Of a stretch of DNA of 64,000 nt, positions 1-7,825 are shown one piece after another. The stretch lies in NCBI RefSeq assembly GCF_000403645.1, contig NC_021313.1:806001-870000 (forward strand). The letters are read 5' to 3'. The DNA is from Salinarchaeum sp. Harcht-Bsk1 (GTDB taxonomy: Archaea; Halobacteriota; Halobacteria; Halobacteriales; Salinarchaeaceae). Within the stretch, counting starts at the first letter, position 1. Every line of letters begins with the position of its first letter. Under the pieces are notes generated by a model that searched no databases, was not told where the DNA came from, and saw only the letters and a list, made by a program, of their open reading frames with translations. Position numbers and translations under genes: made by a program.

Positions 1-1
1 C

Positions 2-400
2 TTCCTCGACGATCGGATCGAGGCGAGCGTCAACACCCTCCCCGGCTTTCGCGTCGTCTACAACGCCTCGAAGATCGCGATCGAGACCGTCGTCGACGAG
101 GACGTCGACCTCAACTCGCCCGCGAAGGTCGAACTGTGGAACGACGCCCGGATGACGGCGTTTCCGACCGGCCGGGAAGCCGACGACGGCCGAACGACCG
201 TGTACGTTCCTGCCTCCCCGGTCATCTTCGTCGGCTGGGTCATCGAACTCGAGGAATCCCGCGTGATCCCCGCCGACGAGTCCGTCGAGGACGCGCTCAT
301 TCGCGTTATCTCCGCGGGGTTCGCCGATCGCTCCGAGCCGCCCAGTGAGGCGAAGGCGCGGTCGCTGGAGGCCAGCGGGGAATCGCGTCACGGGAAGTGA
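2..400 (+). CDS. DUF502-family membrane protein, C-terminal part
   Basis: The frame is open from the window edge to a TGA at 398-400, so only the last 132 residues are present and the start lies upstream. The segment RTTVYVPASPVIFVGWVIEL followed by a VIPADESVEDALIRVISAGF-type stretch matches the C-terminal pattern of DUF502 proteins, which are membrane-anchored and of unknown function. The conserved block ends about 30 residues before the stop and is followed by a short Lys/Glu/Ser-rich tail. The gene converges on the sugar kinase with a 36-nt gap. The family call is from remembered motif similarity. Confidence 0.7.
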   Translation, partial: FLDDRIEASVNTLPGFRVVYNASKIAIETVVDEDVDLNSPAKVELWNDARMTAFPTGREADDGRTTVYVPASPVIFVGWVIELEESRVIPADESVEDALIRVISAGFADRSEPPSEAKARSLEASGESRHGK

Positions 401-436
401 GCAGTACGGGGTCTCGGGCTGCCTGGACGGGACCGT

Positions 437-1414
437 TCAGGACTCGAGGAACACTTCGACGTTGCGCTTCGTCGGGAGCGCTTCCATCGCCCCTCGTTCG
501 GTGGTCGACATGGCAGCCACCGCGTTCGCGAACGCGAGGGCGTCTCCGAGCGACGCCGTCGATGGATCGTCGCGACGGGTCACTCGATCGAGCGCGTCGA
601 TCAGCCCGGCAGAGAACGCGTCGCCCGCGCCGGTGTCGTCGACGGCGTCGATCGCGTACCCCTCGTGGCGCTCCGTCGCTGGCCCCCAGGGGGCGTCCCC
701 CGTGGCCAGCGCGAGCGCACCGACCTCGCCCATCGTCAGGACGACCGTATGCGGGCCGTCCTCCGCCGCCGCGCTGGCGAGCGTCTCCGGGTCGTCGCCC
801 TCGTACCCGAGCGTCTCGAGCTCGTCGGGCGTCGCGATCAAGACGTCCGTCTCCTCGATCGCCCAGCCACAGATCGTCGCGAGTTCGGCGTCGTTGGCCC
901 AGAGTTCGGGGCGGACGTTCGGATCGAACGAGACCGTACAGTCGGCGGCAGTGGCGCGGTCGAGGAGGTCGAGCGTCGCGCTCCGGGCCGGTTCGTCCGC
1001 GAGGGCGACGCCACCGGCGTGAACCAAGGGCGAGGAGTCGAGGGCCTCGTCGGGCACGGTACCGTCCTGGAGCCGAGTGTCGGCGGTGCCGTCGCGGTAG
1101 AAGGAGAATCGAGGGCCCTCGTCGGCGCCGCTGACGAAGGCAAGCGTGGTGGCAGCCTCGTCGTCGCGCTCGACGAACCGCTCGGGGATGCCTTCCTCGG
1201 CGAGACGGTCGGCGAGGAAGTCGCCGAAGGGGTCGGCGCCGACCCGCGTCCAGAACTGTGGCGTCCGGCCCAGGCGTGCGAGTCCGACCGCGACGTTGGC
1301 GGGCGCGCCGCCGGCGCGGCGATCGAAGCGCTCGACGGCCGCGAGTGGCTCGGCGGTCTCGGGCACGAAGTCGATCAGCGTCTCGCCCGCGACGAGCGGC
1401 GGCGTCTCGGTCAT
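437..1414 (-). CDS. PfkB-family sugar kinase, fructokinase-like
   Basis: A 325-residue ribokinase/PfkB-family kinase, the usual family length. The N-terminal VAGETLIDFVPE and GGAPANVAVGLARLG form the first PfkB signature. The C-terminal DDTGAGDAFSAGL carries the anion hole and catalytic Asp. The GETLIDF opening resembles fructokinases, but 2-keto-3-deoxygluconate kinase is a close alternative and the substrate cannot be read from sequence. I chose the ATG at 1414 because it gives MTETPPLVAGETLID directly before the first strand. The frame stays open upstream to about 2299, but that extension has no family similarity and runs through repetitive DNA. No sugar-pathway neighbour is visible. Confidence 0.88.
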   Translation of the reverse strand: MTETPPLVAGETLIDFVPETAEPLAAVERFDRRAGGAPANVAVGLARLGRTPQFWTRVGADPFGDFLADRLAEEGIPERFVERDDEAATTLAFVSGADEGPRFSFYRDGTADTRLQDGTVPDEALDSSPLVHAGGVALADEPARSATLDLLDRATAADCTVSFDPNVRPELWANDAELATICGWAIEETDVLIATPDELETLGYEGDDPETLASAAAEDGPHTVVLTMGEVGALALATGDAPWGPATERHEGYAIDAVDDTGAGDAFSAGLIDALDRVTRRDDPSTASLGDALAFANAVAAMSTTERGAMEALPTKRNVEVFLES

Positions 1415-1596
1415 GGCGCGACCTGTGTCGCGCCCGGGTATGAATCGCACGCCACCGGTAGGCCAGGCGGACCCGCCGGCGCGGTCAGGTAACGACGTCT
1501 TTCCACGGACTGGAGCGGGGTGAGCGGGTGGCAGATGTTTGTAGAATTGTAAACTTATCTTCGAGTAGCACGAACTTCCCTTTCGAAGACGTGAAT

Positions 1597-1604
1597 CTTT
1601 AAGT
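1597..1604 (+). promoter_or_regulatory. TATA-like element of dpsA
   Basis: CTTTAAGT lies 27-34 nt before the dpsA ATG at 1631, the spacing expected for a leaderless or almost leaderless haloarchaeal transcript. No DtxR-type palindrome is visible between 1415 and 1630. Confidence 0.5.
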
Positions 1605-1630
1605 GGGATGCCGGCGTAGTTGGGAACGCA

Positions 1631-2179
1631 ATGAGCACCCAGAAGACCGTCCGTCAGGAAGCAGGCACCGTCGAGGGCAGCGACGCGCTCCGGATGCCCG
1701 CTGACAAGGCCGAGGAGATCGTCGAGGCCCTCCAGACCGACCTCGCCGACACGTACGTCCTCTACCACCAGCTGAAGAAGCACCACTGGATCGTCGAAGG
1801 CGCCGAGTTCCTCGACCTGCACCTGTTCCTCGGAGAGGCTGCGGAGGACGCAGAGGAGGCCGCCGACGTCCTCGCCGAGCGCGTCCAGGCGCTCGGCGGC
1901 GTCCCGCACTCCGGCGGCGCCACCTTCGAGGAACACGCCACGATCGAGCCCGAGGACGAGGACGCCTACGACATCCGCACCTCGCTCGAGCACGACATGG
2001 AGTGCTACGGCGACGTCATCGAGTCCCTCCGCGAGCACATCGCGCTCGCGAACAACCTCGGCGACTACACGACCGAGGAGGAGCTCCGCGAGATCCTCGA
2101 GGAGACCGAGGAACACGCTCACCACATCGAGCACTACCTCGAGGACGACACCCTCGTCTTCGAGGGCGCGATGGAATAG
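1631..2179 (+). CDS. dpsA: DpsA, ferritin-like DNA-protecting iron-storage protein
   Basis: A 182-residue protein matching haloarchaeal DpsA in length and motifs. Dps proteins form dodecamers, oxidise Fe(II) with peroxide and store the ferric core. The intersubunit ferroxidase residues are visible in YHQLKKHHWIVEG and EFLDLHLFLGEAAEDAEEAAD, followed by LAERVQALGGVPHSGGATF as in haloarchaeal Dps. The C-terminal half is a His/Glu-rich helix (EETEEHAHHIEHYLED). The ATG follows a TATA-like patch at leaderless distance. It stands alone, with kinase DNA upstream and the repeat-filled gap downstream. Confidence 0.96.
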   Translation: MSTQKTVRQEAGTVEGSDALRMPADKAEEIVEALQTDLADTYVLYHQLKKHHWIVEGAEFLDLHLFLGEAAEDAEEAADVLAERVQALGGVPHSGGATFEEHATIEPEDEDAYDIRTSLEHDMECYGDVIESLREHIALANNLGDYTTEEELREILEETEEHAHHIEHYLEDDTLVFEGAME

Positions 2180-2299
2180 TCGGCAGCGAGATTTCGGTCG
2201 GCGATTCGTTTTTCGAGTTGGGGTCCCACGAGGAGCGTTCAGCACGCGAGTCGAATACTGGGTAATGGAAGCAAACTTCCGACGGCAACTACACAGCAT

Positions 2300-2485
2300 C
2301 AGCCTCGGAAGCCCCCTCCCGCTCGCCGCACCTAACTCGCTGTGCTCCTCGCTCCCATCGGAAGCCTCGCTTCGCTCTTCTTCCGAGCCCTGCCTCGCTC
2401 CGCTCGGCAGGATTCCGGTCGCTGCGGTGCTAGCTTCGTTACGCGCGGCGAGCGGTCGGCCCCTTCCAGTCCCACCCGGCGGATA
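2300..2485 (-). repeat. Dispersed structured repeat, copy 1
   Basis: Read on the minus strand it starts GGGTGGGACTGGAAGGGGCC and ends GGGGGCTTCC. The ends can pair: GGAAG (2307-2311) with CTTCC (2463-2467), and CCGCTCGCCGC (2319-2329) with GCGGCGAGCGG (2445-2455), an 11-bp perfect stem. Inside are the hairpins CCTGCC/GGCAGG (2389-2394/2406-2411) and CGGAAG/CTTCCG (2359-2364/2380-2385) around GAGCGRAGCGA-type loops. It is similar to the copies at 2620-2775 and 57408-57778. Confidence 0.7.
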
Positions 2486-2619
2486 TTTTGCAGTATCCCG
2501 ATCCCCTGTGGATCATGTCGGCGCGCGCTGGCGCTGGCTGCGAGCCGCTTCCCGGCGAGCAGCCAGCCGCGCGACACCGTGCGAGGGCCGAGCAACGCAG
2601 CGAGCGGAGCGACGCGAGT

Positions 2620-2775
2620 AGCGCAGAAGGCTGGGGAGGAGTGAGGCGTCTGGGTGGGCTTCGAAAGGGGCCGATCGCTCCGGGAAGCCGGACGAAGTAA
2701 GCACTGGAGCGAGCGAAGCGAGTGAAGCGCGCAGCGAGGCCCGCGACTGGAGCGATCGGGGGCTTTCGGAAACGA
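2620..2775 (+). repeat. Dispersed structured repeat, copy 2
   Basis: It contains AGGCTGGGGAGGAGTGAGG (from 2628) and GGGTGGGCTTCGAAAGGGGC, closely matching the copy near 57.6 kb. The arms GAAAGGGGCCGATCGCTCC (2663-2681) and GGAGCGATCGGGGGCTTTC (2749-2767) pair through a 10-bp inner stem and a 5-bp outer stem. Between them lie GAGCGAAGCGAG and CAGCGAGGCCCG. It is inverted relative to copy 1, 135 bp away. Confidence 0.7.
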
Positions 2776-2872
2776 CTGCTTCGCTAGCTTTCGAGCATCG
2801 CTCCAGTAACCAGCATTCGACGCACGAAATTCAGAAGAGACTGGAAGCTGCAGTAAAAAAGAAATCCCGCCG

Positions 2873-3031
2873 CTATCGCTCGATCTCGACGACGAGATCG
2901 GTCCCGATCCAGCCGTCGGGGTTACCCGACTCGGAGAAGACGGTGCGCCCCGGGCGGCTCTGAGCGATACAGATCTCTGCGTCCTGGTCCTCGGCTTCGG
3001 CCGCCGATTCGTTCGCGTCCGCGGATGCCAT
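2873..3031 (-). CDS. Small haloarchaeal protein of unknown function (52 aa)
   Basis: The ATG at 3031 gives MASADANESAAEAED, then EICIAQSRPGRTVFSESGN and PDGWIGTDLVVEIER. I recall a family of haloarchaeal short proteins with the same CIAQSRPGRTVF core, of unknown role. The first 18 residues are acidic and low-complexity, and no membrane segment is present. A perfect DtxR/IdeR-type palindrome sits 13 nt upstream of the start and overlaps the likely TATA position, so metal-dependent repression is the best guess for control. It lies 119 nt downstream of pitA on the same strand. Confidence 0.72.
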   Translation of the reverse strand: MASADANESAAEAEDQDAEICIAQSRPGRTVFSESGNPDGWIGTDLVVEIER

Positions 3032-3043
3032 CGATACCAGATC

Positions 3044-3057
3044 TTAGGCGAGCCTAA
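3044..3057. promoter_or_regulatory. DtxR/IdeR-type metal-regulator box
   Basis: TTAGGCGAGCCTAA is a perfect 6+2+6 palindrome that closely fits the box bound by DtxR-family iron or manganese regulators (TTAGGTTAGCCTAA type). It ends 13 nt upstream of the ATG at 3031 and abuts the AT-rich CTTTTTGCTTTAGG stretch on the minus strand (3054-3067), the likely TATA region. Repression by steric block would fit. A further half-site, GCCTAA, lies at 3078-3083. Confidence 0.65.
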
Positions 3058-3150
3058 AGCAAAAAGGGTTTTGGTCCGCCTAAGATCCGCGTGCTTCCGT
3101 GCGGTTCGGTAGCGCGAGTCAAACAGTAGTCAGCACCGAGGATCCGCGGA

Positions 3151-4959
3151 TCAGGCCAGGAAGACGTGGCGCGGGCGGTCCGCGAGCACGTCGCGGCCCC
3201 ACTCGACGGTGTCCGCGAAGGCGTCGGAGCGGAAGAATTCCATCGCGTCGTCCTTGCTCGCCCACTGCGAGGCGATGAACATGTCGTTGGGATCCTCGCG
3301 GTTGGCGTACAGCGTCGTCTCGCGGTGGCCGTCCATGTCGCCGAGCAGGTCGCCGACGACGTCGAACTGCTCGGTGAAGTCCTCACGGTGCTCTGGCTTG
3401 ACGGTATAGAACATTCCCATCGTGCCGAAGCCCTCGCCCTCGCCGGCTTCCCGGACGATGCCCGGCAAGTCGGAGAGGTAGTCGCTAGCCGTGCCGGCGG
3501 CGTCCTCGGTGTCCCAGAGGGAGACGACGGCTGGCTGGGCGTCGCGCCCGGCATCGTCGCGGCCCTCGTCGGTGGCCTCGTAGACCTCGGTGCCGCGGTG
3601 GGTGTCGTAGCGGTCGAAGCCGTCCGCGAGGTCCTCGACCTCCGCGGCCAGTTCGTCGACGTCGGCCTCGGAGTAACACACGAGCGCGAACACGTCCTCG
3701 CCGTGGGGCGTGCCGGCGTAGATGCCCTGCTCCTCGAGGTCGGCGCGGATGCCCGGATCGGTGGACGCTGCGGTGCCACCGTCGCCCTGCGCGTCGGCGT
3801 CTCCTGCAGCGGCGTCGCTGGCCGCATCCGATTCCTCCTCCCCGTCCGCTACCGCGTCACCGACCGGTCCGACCTGGGTCTCGACGGCGCCGGCAATCTC
3901 CGCGAGGAACCCGCTGGCGGTGTCGGCCGCCGACGAGGTCTCCCAGACGGAGACGACCGCCGCGCCGTCGTCCGTCGGGTGGACCTCGGTGCCGCGGTGG
4001 GTGTCGTAGTGCTCGAAGTTGCCACGGAGTCCGTCCACCTCCTCCTGGACGGCCTCGGCGTCGGCCTCGGACGTGACGAGGACGGCGTGGCCGTCCGCGG
4101 GCGGCTCGACCTCGAGGTCGGCGAGGGCCTCGTCGAGCGCGGATCGACCGGCGTCGCCGTCCTCGGCCGAAGGATCTGTCGTCGGCACGCGCTCCCCGGC
4201 AAGGAAGGGCTCCAGGTCGGCGGGCAGGAACTGTCGGCCGGAGTAGAACGGGCCGAACTCCGCGAACCGCGAACTGGAGGGATCGAAGCGCATCTCGTAG
4301 AGCAGGTCCTTCACGTCCGTCGGGTCGTCGGCGAACAGCGTGATGCCCCACTCGAAGTCGTCGAGACCGACGGAGCCGGAGATGATCTGGCTGACCTTGC
4401 CCGCGTAGGAGCGGCCGATGTCGCCGTGAGCGTCCATGTACTCCGCGCGCTCCTCGAAGGAGAGGTCGTACCAGTTCTGCTCTGGCTCGCGGCGCTTGTC
4501 CATCGGATAGAAACTCACGAACTCCGAGTCGGGAATCTCGGGGTAGAGCCGCGACTCGATGTAGTTCCGGATGCCCGGATCCGCCTCGGCGTCGGGATCG
4601 AAGTAGTCCTCCGCGCCAGTGTAGCCGGAGGCCTCCGTGACGGAGACGTAGGACGCCGTGCGCTCGGTGTAGCCCGCGAGCGCGGTCTGGGCGAACTGTC
4701 GCTCGAGGTAGTCCAGGTCGTCGAGGGTCGGCCGGAGGTGGACGACCATGAGGTCCGCCTCGTGGCCAAGCACGGCGAACACGGCTGAGTCGCCACCGTC
4801 GGCGTCCGCGACGGCGACTGCGTCTTCGAGATACTCGCGGCCCTCGGCGATCGCGCGGTCGCGCTCCCGTTCGGGCGCCTCGCGCCAGGCGTCCCAGTCG
4901 ACCGTCCGTAGGTCGTGGAGCACGTACCAGCCCTCGTCGGTTTCGGGCGGTCGTGGCAT
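3151..4959 (-). CDS. pitA: PitA-like protein: chlorite-dismutase/HemQ domain fused to ABM-type domains
   Basis: 602 residues from the ATG at 4959 (MPRPPETDEGWYVLHDLRTV). Residues 1-255 are a chlorite-dismutase/HemQ-like domain: EYMDAHGDIGRSYAG places the likely proximal heme histidine at H178, followed by QIISGSVGLDDFEWG. Residues about 290-360 and 405-500 are two related modules, each with a YDTHRGTEV core, separated by a disordered acidic linker (370-400). Residues 512-602 resemble an antibiotic-biosynthesis-monooxygenase (ABM) domain. Cld-ABM fusions are known from haloarchaea as PitA; relatives act in heme handling. A divergent PadR gene lies upstream and a 9-bp hairpin sits 29-66 nt before the start. 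An upstream extension to 5082 is open but unlike the family. Confidence 0.85.
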   Translation of the reverse strand: MPRPPETDEGWYVLHDLRTVDWDAWREAPERERDRAIAEGREYLEDAVAVADADGGDSAVFAVLGHEADLMVVHLRPTLDDLDYLERQFAQTALAGYTERTASYVSVTEASGYTGAEDYFDPDAEADPGIRNYIESRLYPEIPDSEFVSFYPMDKRREPEQNWYDLSFEERAEYMDAHGDIGRSYAGKVSQIISGSVGLDDFEWGITLFADDPTDVKDLLYEMRFDPSSSRFAEFGPFYSGRQFLPADLEPFLAGERVPTTDPSAEDGDAGRSALDEALADLEVEPPADGHAVLVTSEADAEAVQEEVDGLRGNFEHYDTHRGTEVHPTDDGAAVVSVWETSSAADTASGFLAEIAGAVETQVGPVGDAVADGEEESDAASDAAAGDADAQGDGGTAASTDPGIRADLEEQGIYAGTPHGEDVFALVCYSEADVDELAAEVEDLADGFDRYDTHRGTEVYEATDEGRDDAGRDAQPAVVSLWDTEDAAGTASDYLSDLPGIVREAGEGEGFGTMGMFYTVKPEHREDFTEQFDVVGDLLGDMDGHRETTLYANREDPNDMFIASQWASKDDAMEFFRSDAFADTVEWGRDVLADRPRHVFLA

Positions 4960-4987
4960 GGGAGGGCCTTCGCGGTCGGGGCCTTTG

Positions 4988-5025
4988 TCCCTTGCGAGTC
5001 GCCGCTCGCTGGCGTCCGCAAGGGA
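4988..5025 (-). promoter_or_regulatory. Inverted repeat upstream of the pitA start
   Basis: TCCCTTGCG (4988-4996) pairs perfectly with CGCAAGGGA (5017-5025), with an inner CGCC/GGCG stem (5000-5003/5011-5014). It begins 29 nt before the pitA ATG. An AT-rich patch at 5081-5104 could be the promoter, which would put the structure inside a leader of roughly 100 nt. It could equally be a protein-binding palindrome. Confidence 0.45.
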
Positions 5026-5238
5026 CCCCACAGTGAGGGGTTCGTGCAATTGCGATCCGCTATCGAGCACCTCCCGACACATTTTTTGCTAAAATTGGAA
5101 ATATTCTCGACGGGCTGGACTCCGCAGGCTCGGGGTCCTGCCTGGACGTTCGGACAGTATGGACCGGCTTCGCTTCCACGAATGTAAGCGGTACAGGAAC
5201 CGAAACCCCTTTTCTCGCGCGCAAACGACGAGTGACAA

Positions 5239-5760
5239 ATGGAGCACAGTGGGCCACCGAAGGGCCTCGTTTCTTACCTCGTGTTGGAGCTACTCGAAGA
5301 GAAGCCGCGCTACGGCTACGAGATTCTAAAAGAAATCGAGGCGATCAGCGGTGGCCACTGGGAGCCCTCCTACGGCTCCGTCTACCCCGTCCTCTACAAG
5401 TTCGAAGAGGAAGGGTGGGCAGAGCGCATCGAGCGCGAAGACGAGCCGGATCGCAAGTACTTCCAGCTCACCGCCGATGGCGAGGACGAACTCGCTGACC
5501 GCCGCGAGGAGAGCGCCGGCAAGGCCCACGACTTCGCGGACACCATCCTCGGGTTCTACCACGTCTACGTCGCGCTCGCCCGCGACGAGCGCCTCGACGT
5601 TCCCTGCAAGCCCGACGCCTGGTGCTTCGACGAGGAGTTCAGCGCCTGGATGATCGAGCAGATGATTCGCCACCACGAGCGGGACTTCGGCGAGTTCGAG
5701 CGTATCGACGCCACCCCCGAGGAGTTCTACGCGGCCCACGGCGTCGAGATGGACGACTGA
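5239..5760 (+). CDS. PadR-family transcriptional regulator
   Basis: 173 residues. The N-terminal winged helix is typical of PadR: GLVSYLVLELLEEKPRYGYEI, then GGHWEPSYGSVYPVLYKFEEEGW and the wing EDEPDRKYFQLTADGEDEL. The C-terminal half is helical and includes a Cys/Trp-containing stretch (DVPCKPDAWCFDEEFSAWMIEQ). Family members respond to small molecules and repress adjacent genes. It is divergent from pitA across 279 bp, so pitA is the first candidate target; that link is inferred from position. A weak AT patch (CCCCTTTTC) lies about 25-30 nt before the ATG. Confidence 0.9.
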   Translation: MEHSGPPKGLVSYLVLELLEEKPRYGYEILKEIEAISGGHWEPSYGSVYPVLYKFEEEGWAERIEREDEPDRKYFQLTADGEDELADRREESAGKAHDFADTILGFYHVYVALARDERLDVPCKPDAWCFDEEFSAWMIEQMIRHHERDFGEFERIDATPEEFYAAHGVEMDD

Positions 5761-5970
5761 GTGTCGAGGGCTGCGGTGGGGACCACCGACGGCGACCGCC
5801 GCCCTGCGATCGACGACCCGCGACCGCCGCCCGCGACTGACGGCCTGTGATCGACGACCAGAAACAGGTGACCCGCCACCGATGACCCGCGAGAGAGGAG
5901 CCGCAACCGCCGACACGCAAGAGGTCACCCGCGACCGACGAGCCACCCGTTCCAGGTGGCCGCCGCTCGC

Positions 5971-7743
5971 CTACAGGAAGTACCGCGGCCCGAAGATCAT
6001 CACGACTAGCCCGAGGCCCATCAGCAGGCCGACGGAGACCGTGATCACCTTCGTCAGCGCGAAGTCCGCCTCGACCGGCAACCGGGAGACGATCGACTCC
6101 GCGCCGGTCCGGAGGATGTGGCCGCCGTCCAGCGGGAAAGCCGGGATGCAGTTGAAGAAGCCGAGGTTGATGTTGATCCACCCGATCCAGAACAGCGCCG
6201 TCGCGAGCAGGAACACGCCGTCGCCGAGGAACGCCAGTGGCCCCTCGACGACGTAGAACGACTGGATCTGGTCGGTGAAGCCGGCGAAGTTGAACGGGAG
6301 GGCGTTGCCACCCGCGAAGCCCGCGATCGGCAGGAAGACGGCGTAGAACGTCTTGCCGACGAAAGAGTCGGTCGGGAGCCCATCGACGGAGCCGTCCCCG
6401 CCGAGGACGGCGAGGTAGTTCCCGGCGGGGTAGTACCGCACCCCGAGGTCGTCCACGGTGAGGCCGTCGATGCCCGGATAGCCACGCACACCGAGGTACG
6501 CCTCGCCGTCGTCTCGGCCCATCTCCACGTCGAAGGTCTGGCGGTCGCCCTCGACGTAGCCGACGACCGTGACGGTCTCGCCGGGCTCCAGCCCGTCGAT
6601 GGCTTCGCCGATGTCCTCCTGATCGACGATCCGTTCCTCGCCCATCGAGACGATGGTCAGGTCGTCGTTTCGGGACGCCCCGGCGTCCGCGAGCGGACCG
6701 TCGGGAACGACGACGACCCGAGCACCGACGGTGATCGCCACGTCGTGGGTCGCAGTGTCGTTCTCGACCGTCAGCGTGGCGCGATCGCCTGCCGCCCGGA
6801 GCTGCTCACGGAAGGCCGGGGTCGTGCTGACGGCGGTGCCGTCGACCGCGACCACCTCGCTGCCCGCGTCGACGCCGCTGTCCTCGAGCGCACCGGTGAC
6901 GATCAAGCGCCGGTCGACGCTGAGGCGCTCGCCGTCGCCGGTCTCGATCGTGATCCGGCGGTCGGACTCGTTGGCGAGGACGGCCTGGAGTTCCTCGTTC
7001 GTCTCGACGGACTGGTTCTCGACCGCGACGATGCGATCCCCGCCACTGATGCCGGCCTCGTCGGCGGGGGAGCCCGAGAGCGCACCGCCGACGCCCGCGC
7101 CGGCGGCGAGCCCGATCGAGCCGATCACCGGCCCGAAGAGGAGCGCGAACGCCAGCACCGTGATCAGGAAGTTGTTGGTGACGCCGGCGGCGAACATCCG
7201 CGAGCGGCCGCCGCGATTGGCCTTCCGCTGGCTCTCCTCGTCCGGTTCGACGAACGCGCCCATCGGAATAATCGACAGCAGCGCCAGCCCCATCGACTCG
7301 ATCTCGATGTCCTCGACCCGACAGAGCAGGCCGTGACCTCCCTCGTGCACGACCAGCCCGACGAGCAAGCCCAGCAGGATCTCGGGGGCGACCTCCAGCG
7401 GTAGAAAGTCGTTGAATCCCGGAATCACGACGACGTTCCGTGGCTCCGTGACCTGGGAGGCGGAGCCGGGGTTCTGGATCGTGAGGATCGCCGAGAGAAT
7501 CACGAAGAGGAAGGACAGGACCATCACGACGAGCGCGATCCCGAGGCCGACGTTGGCCCACGCACGCCAGAACCGCTTGGGCCGCGCGAGCCAGTCGAGG
7601 ACGTCCTTGCCTCGCTGGGTGTGCAGCGTCAGGAGCGGACCACTGACGTGGACCCACTCTGGCAGGACCCCCTGGCGATCGAGCGTCACCGCCAGCAACC
7701 AGTAGGCGAGGATCCCGACGACGATCCACAGCACGAGGTTCAT
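5971..7743 (-). CDS. Site-2-protease-type membrane metalloprotease (M50) with PDZ domains
   Basis: 590 residues. Hydrophobic helices are followed by VVHEGGHGLL, the zinc HExxH motif at residues 133-137, and near residue 545 by NLGFFNCIPAFPLDGGH, which supplies the third zinc ligand Asp. About 300 residues of PDZ-like repeats lie between, including SPADEAGISGGDRIVAVENQ and EDSGVDAGSEVVAVDGTAVS. S2P enzymes cleave membrane-embedded substrates such as anti-sigma-like or regulatory proteins; the substrate here is unknown. The start is 82 nt downstream of lysS on the same strand, so it may be the distal gene of a pyrH-lysS operon. Confidence 0.9.
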   Translation of the reverse strand: MNLVLWIVVGILAYWLLAVTLDRQGVLPEWVHVSGPLLTLHTQRGKDVLDWLARPKRFWRAWANVGLGIALVVMVLSFLFVILSAILTIQNPGSASQVTEPRNVVVIPGFNDFLPLEVAPEILLGLLVGLVVHEGGHGLLCRVEDIEIESMGLALLSIIPMGAFVEPDEESQRKANRGGRSRMFAAGVTNNFLITVLAFALLFGPVIGSIGLAAGAGVGGALSGSPADEAGISGGDRIVAVENQSVETNEELQAVLANESDRRITIETGDGERLSVDRRLIVTGALEDSGVDAGSEVVAVDGTAVSTTPAFREQLRAAGDRATLTVENDTATHDVAITVGARVVVVPDGPLADAGASRNDDLTIVSMGEERIVDQEDIGEAIDGLEPGETVTVVGYVEGDRQTFDVEMGRDDGEAYLGVRGYPGIDGLTVDDLGVRYYPAGNYLAVLGGDGSVDGLPTDSFVGKTFYAVFLPIAGFAGGNALPFNFAGFTDQIQSFYVVEGPLAFLGDGVFLLATALFWIGWININLGFFNCIPAFPLDGGHILRTGAESIVSRLPVEADFALTKVITVSVGLLMGLGLVVMIFGPRYFL

Positions 7744-7825
7744 TGATCACTGGTCGGGGGCGTGCTGTCAAAGGGTTGGCGGAGCCGACCGACGGACGGG
7801 GTCCGGCCGCGCTGGATCGAGACGA

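Larger units (their letters stand above)
2180..2872. other. Gene-free, repeat-filled intergenic region
   Basis: About 690 bp without a credible gene. Short open frames on both strands have repetitive composition and no recognisable family. The region holds two inverted copies of a dispersed element (about 2300-2485 and 2620-2775), hairpins built on a GAGCGAAGCGA-like core, and a further stem at 2534-2541/2559-2566 (CTGGCTGC pairing with GCAGCCAG). The last 100 bp before 2872 are more AT-rich and otherwise featureless. Confidence 0.75.

Noticed and set aside
1415-2299. N-terminal extension of the sugar kinase and an open frame antisense to dpsA
   Set aside because: The extension is antisense to dpsA and runs into repeat DNA; the PfkB core starts at the ATG at 1414.
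2300-2775. Insertion sequence bounded by the inverted copies
   Set aside because: No transposase frame lies between the copies and the 135-bp interior is too short; at most a non-autonomous element.
3166-4788. 540-codon open frame on the plus strand opposite pitA
   Set aside because: It is antisense to a gene with clear domains; GC-rich codon bias makes the opposite strand stay open. The translation has no recognisable family.
5792-5832. Direct repeat GCGACCGCCGCCC after the PadR gene
   Set aside because: Short and compositionally simple; two copies in GC-rich DNA are not distinguishable from chance by eye.
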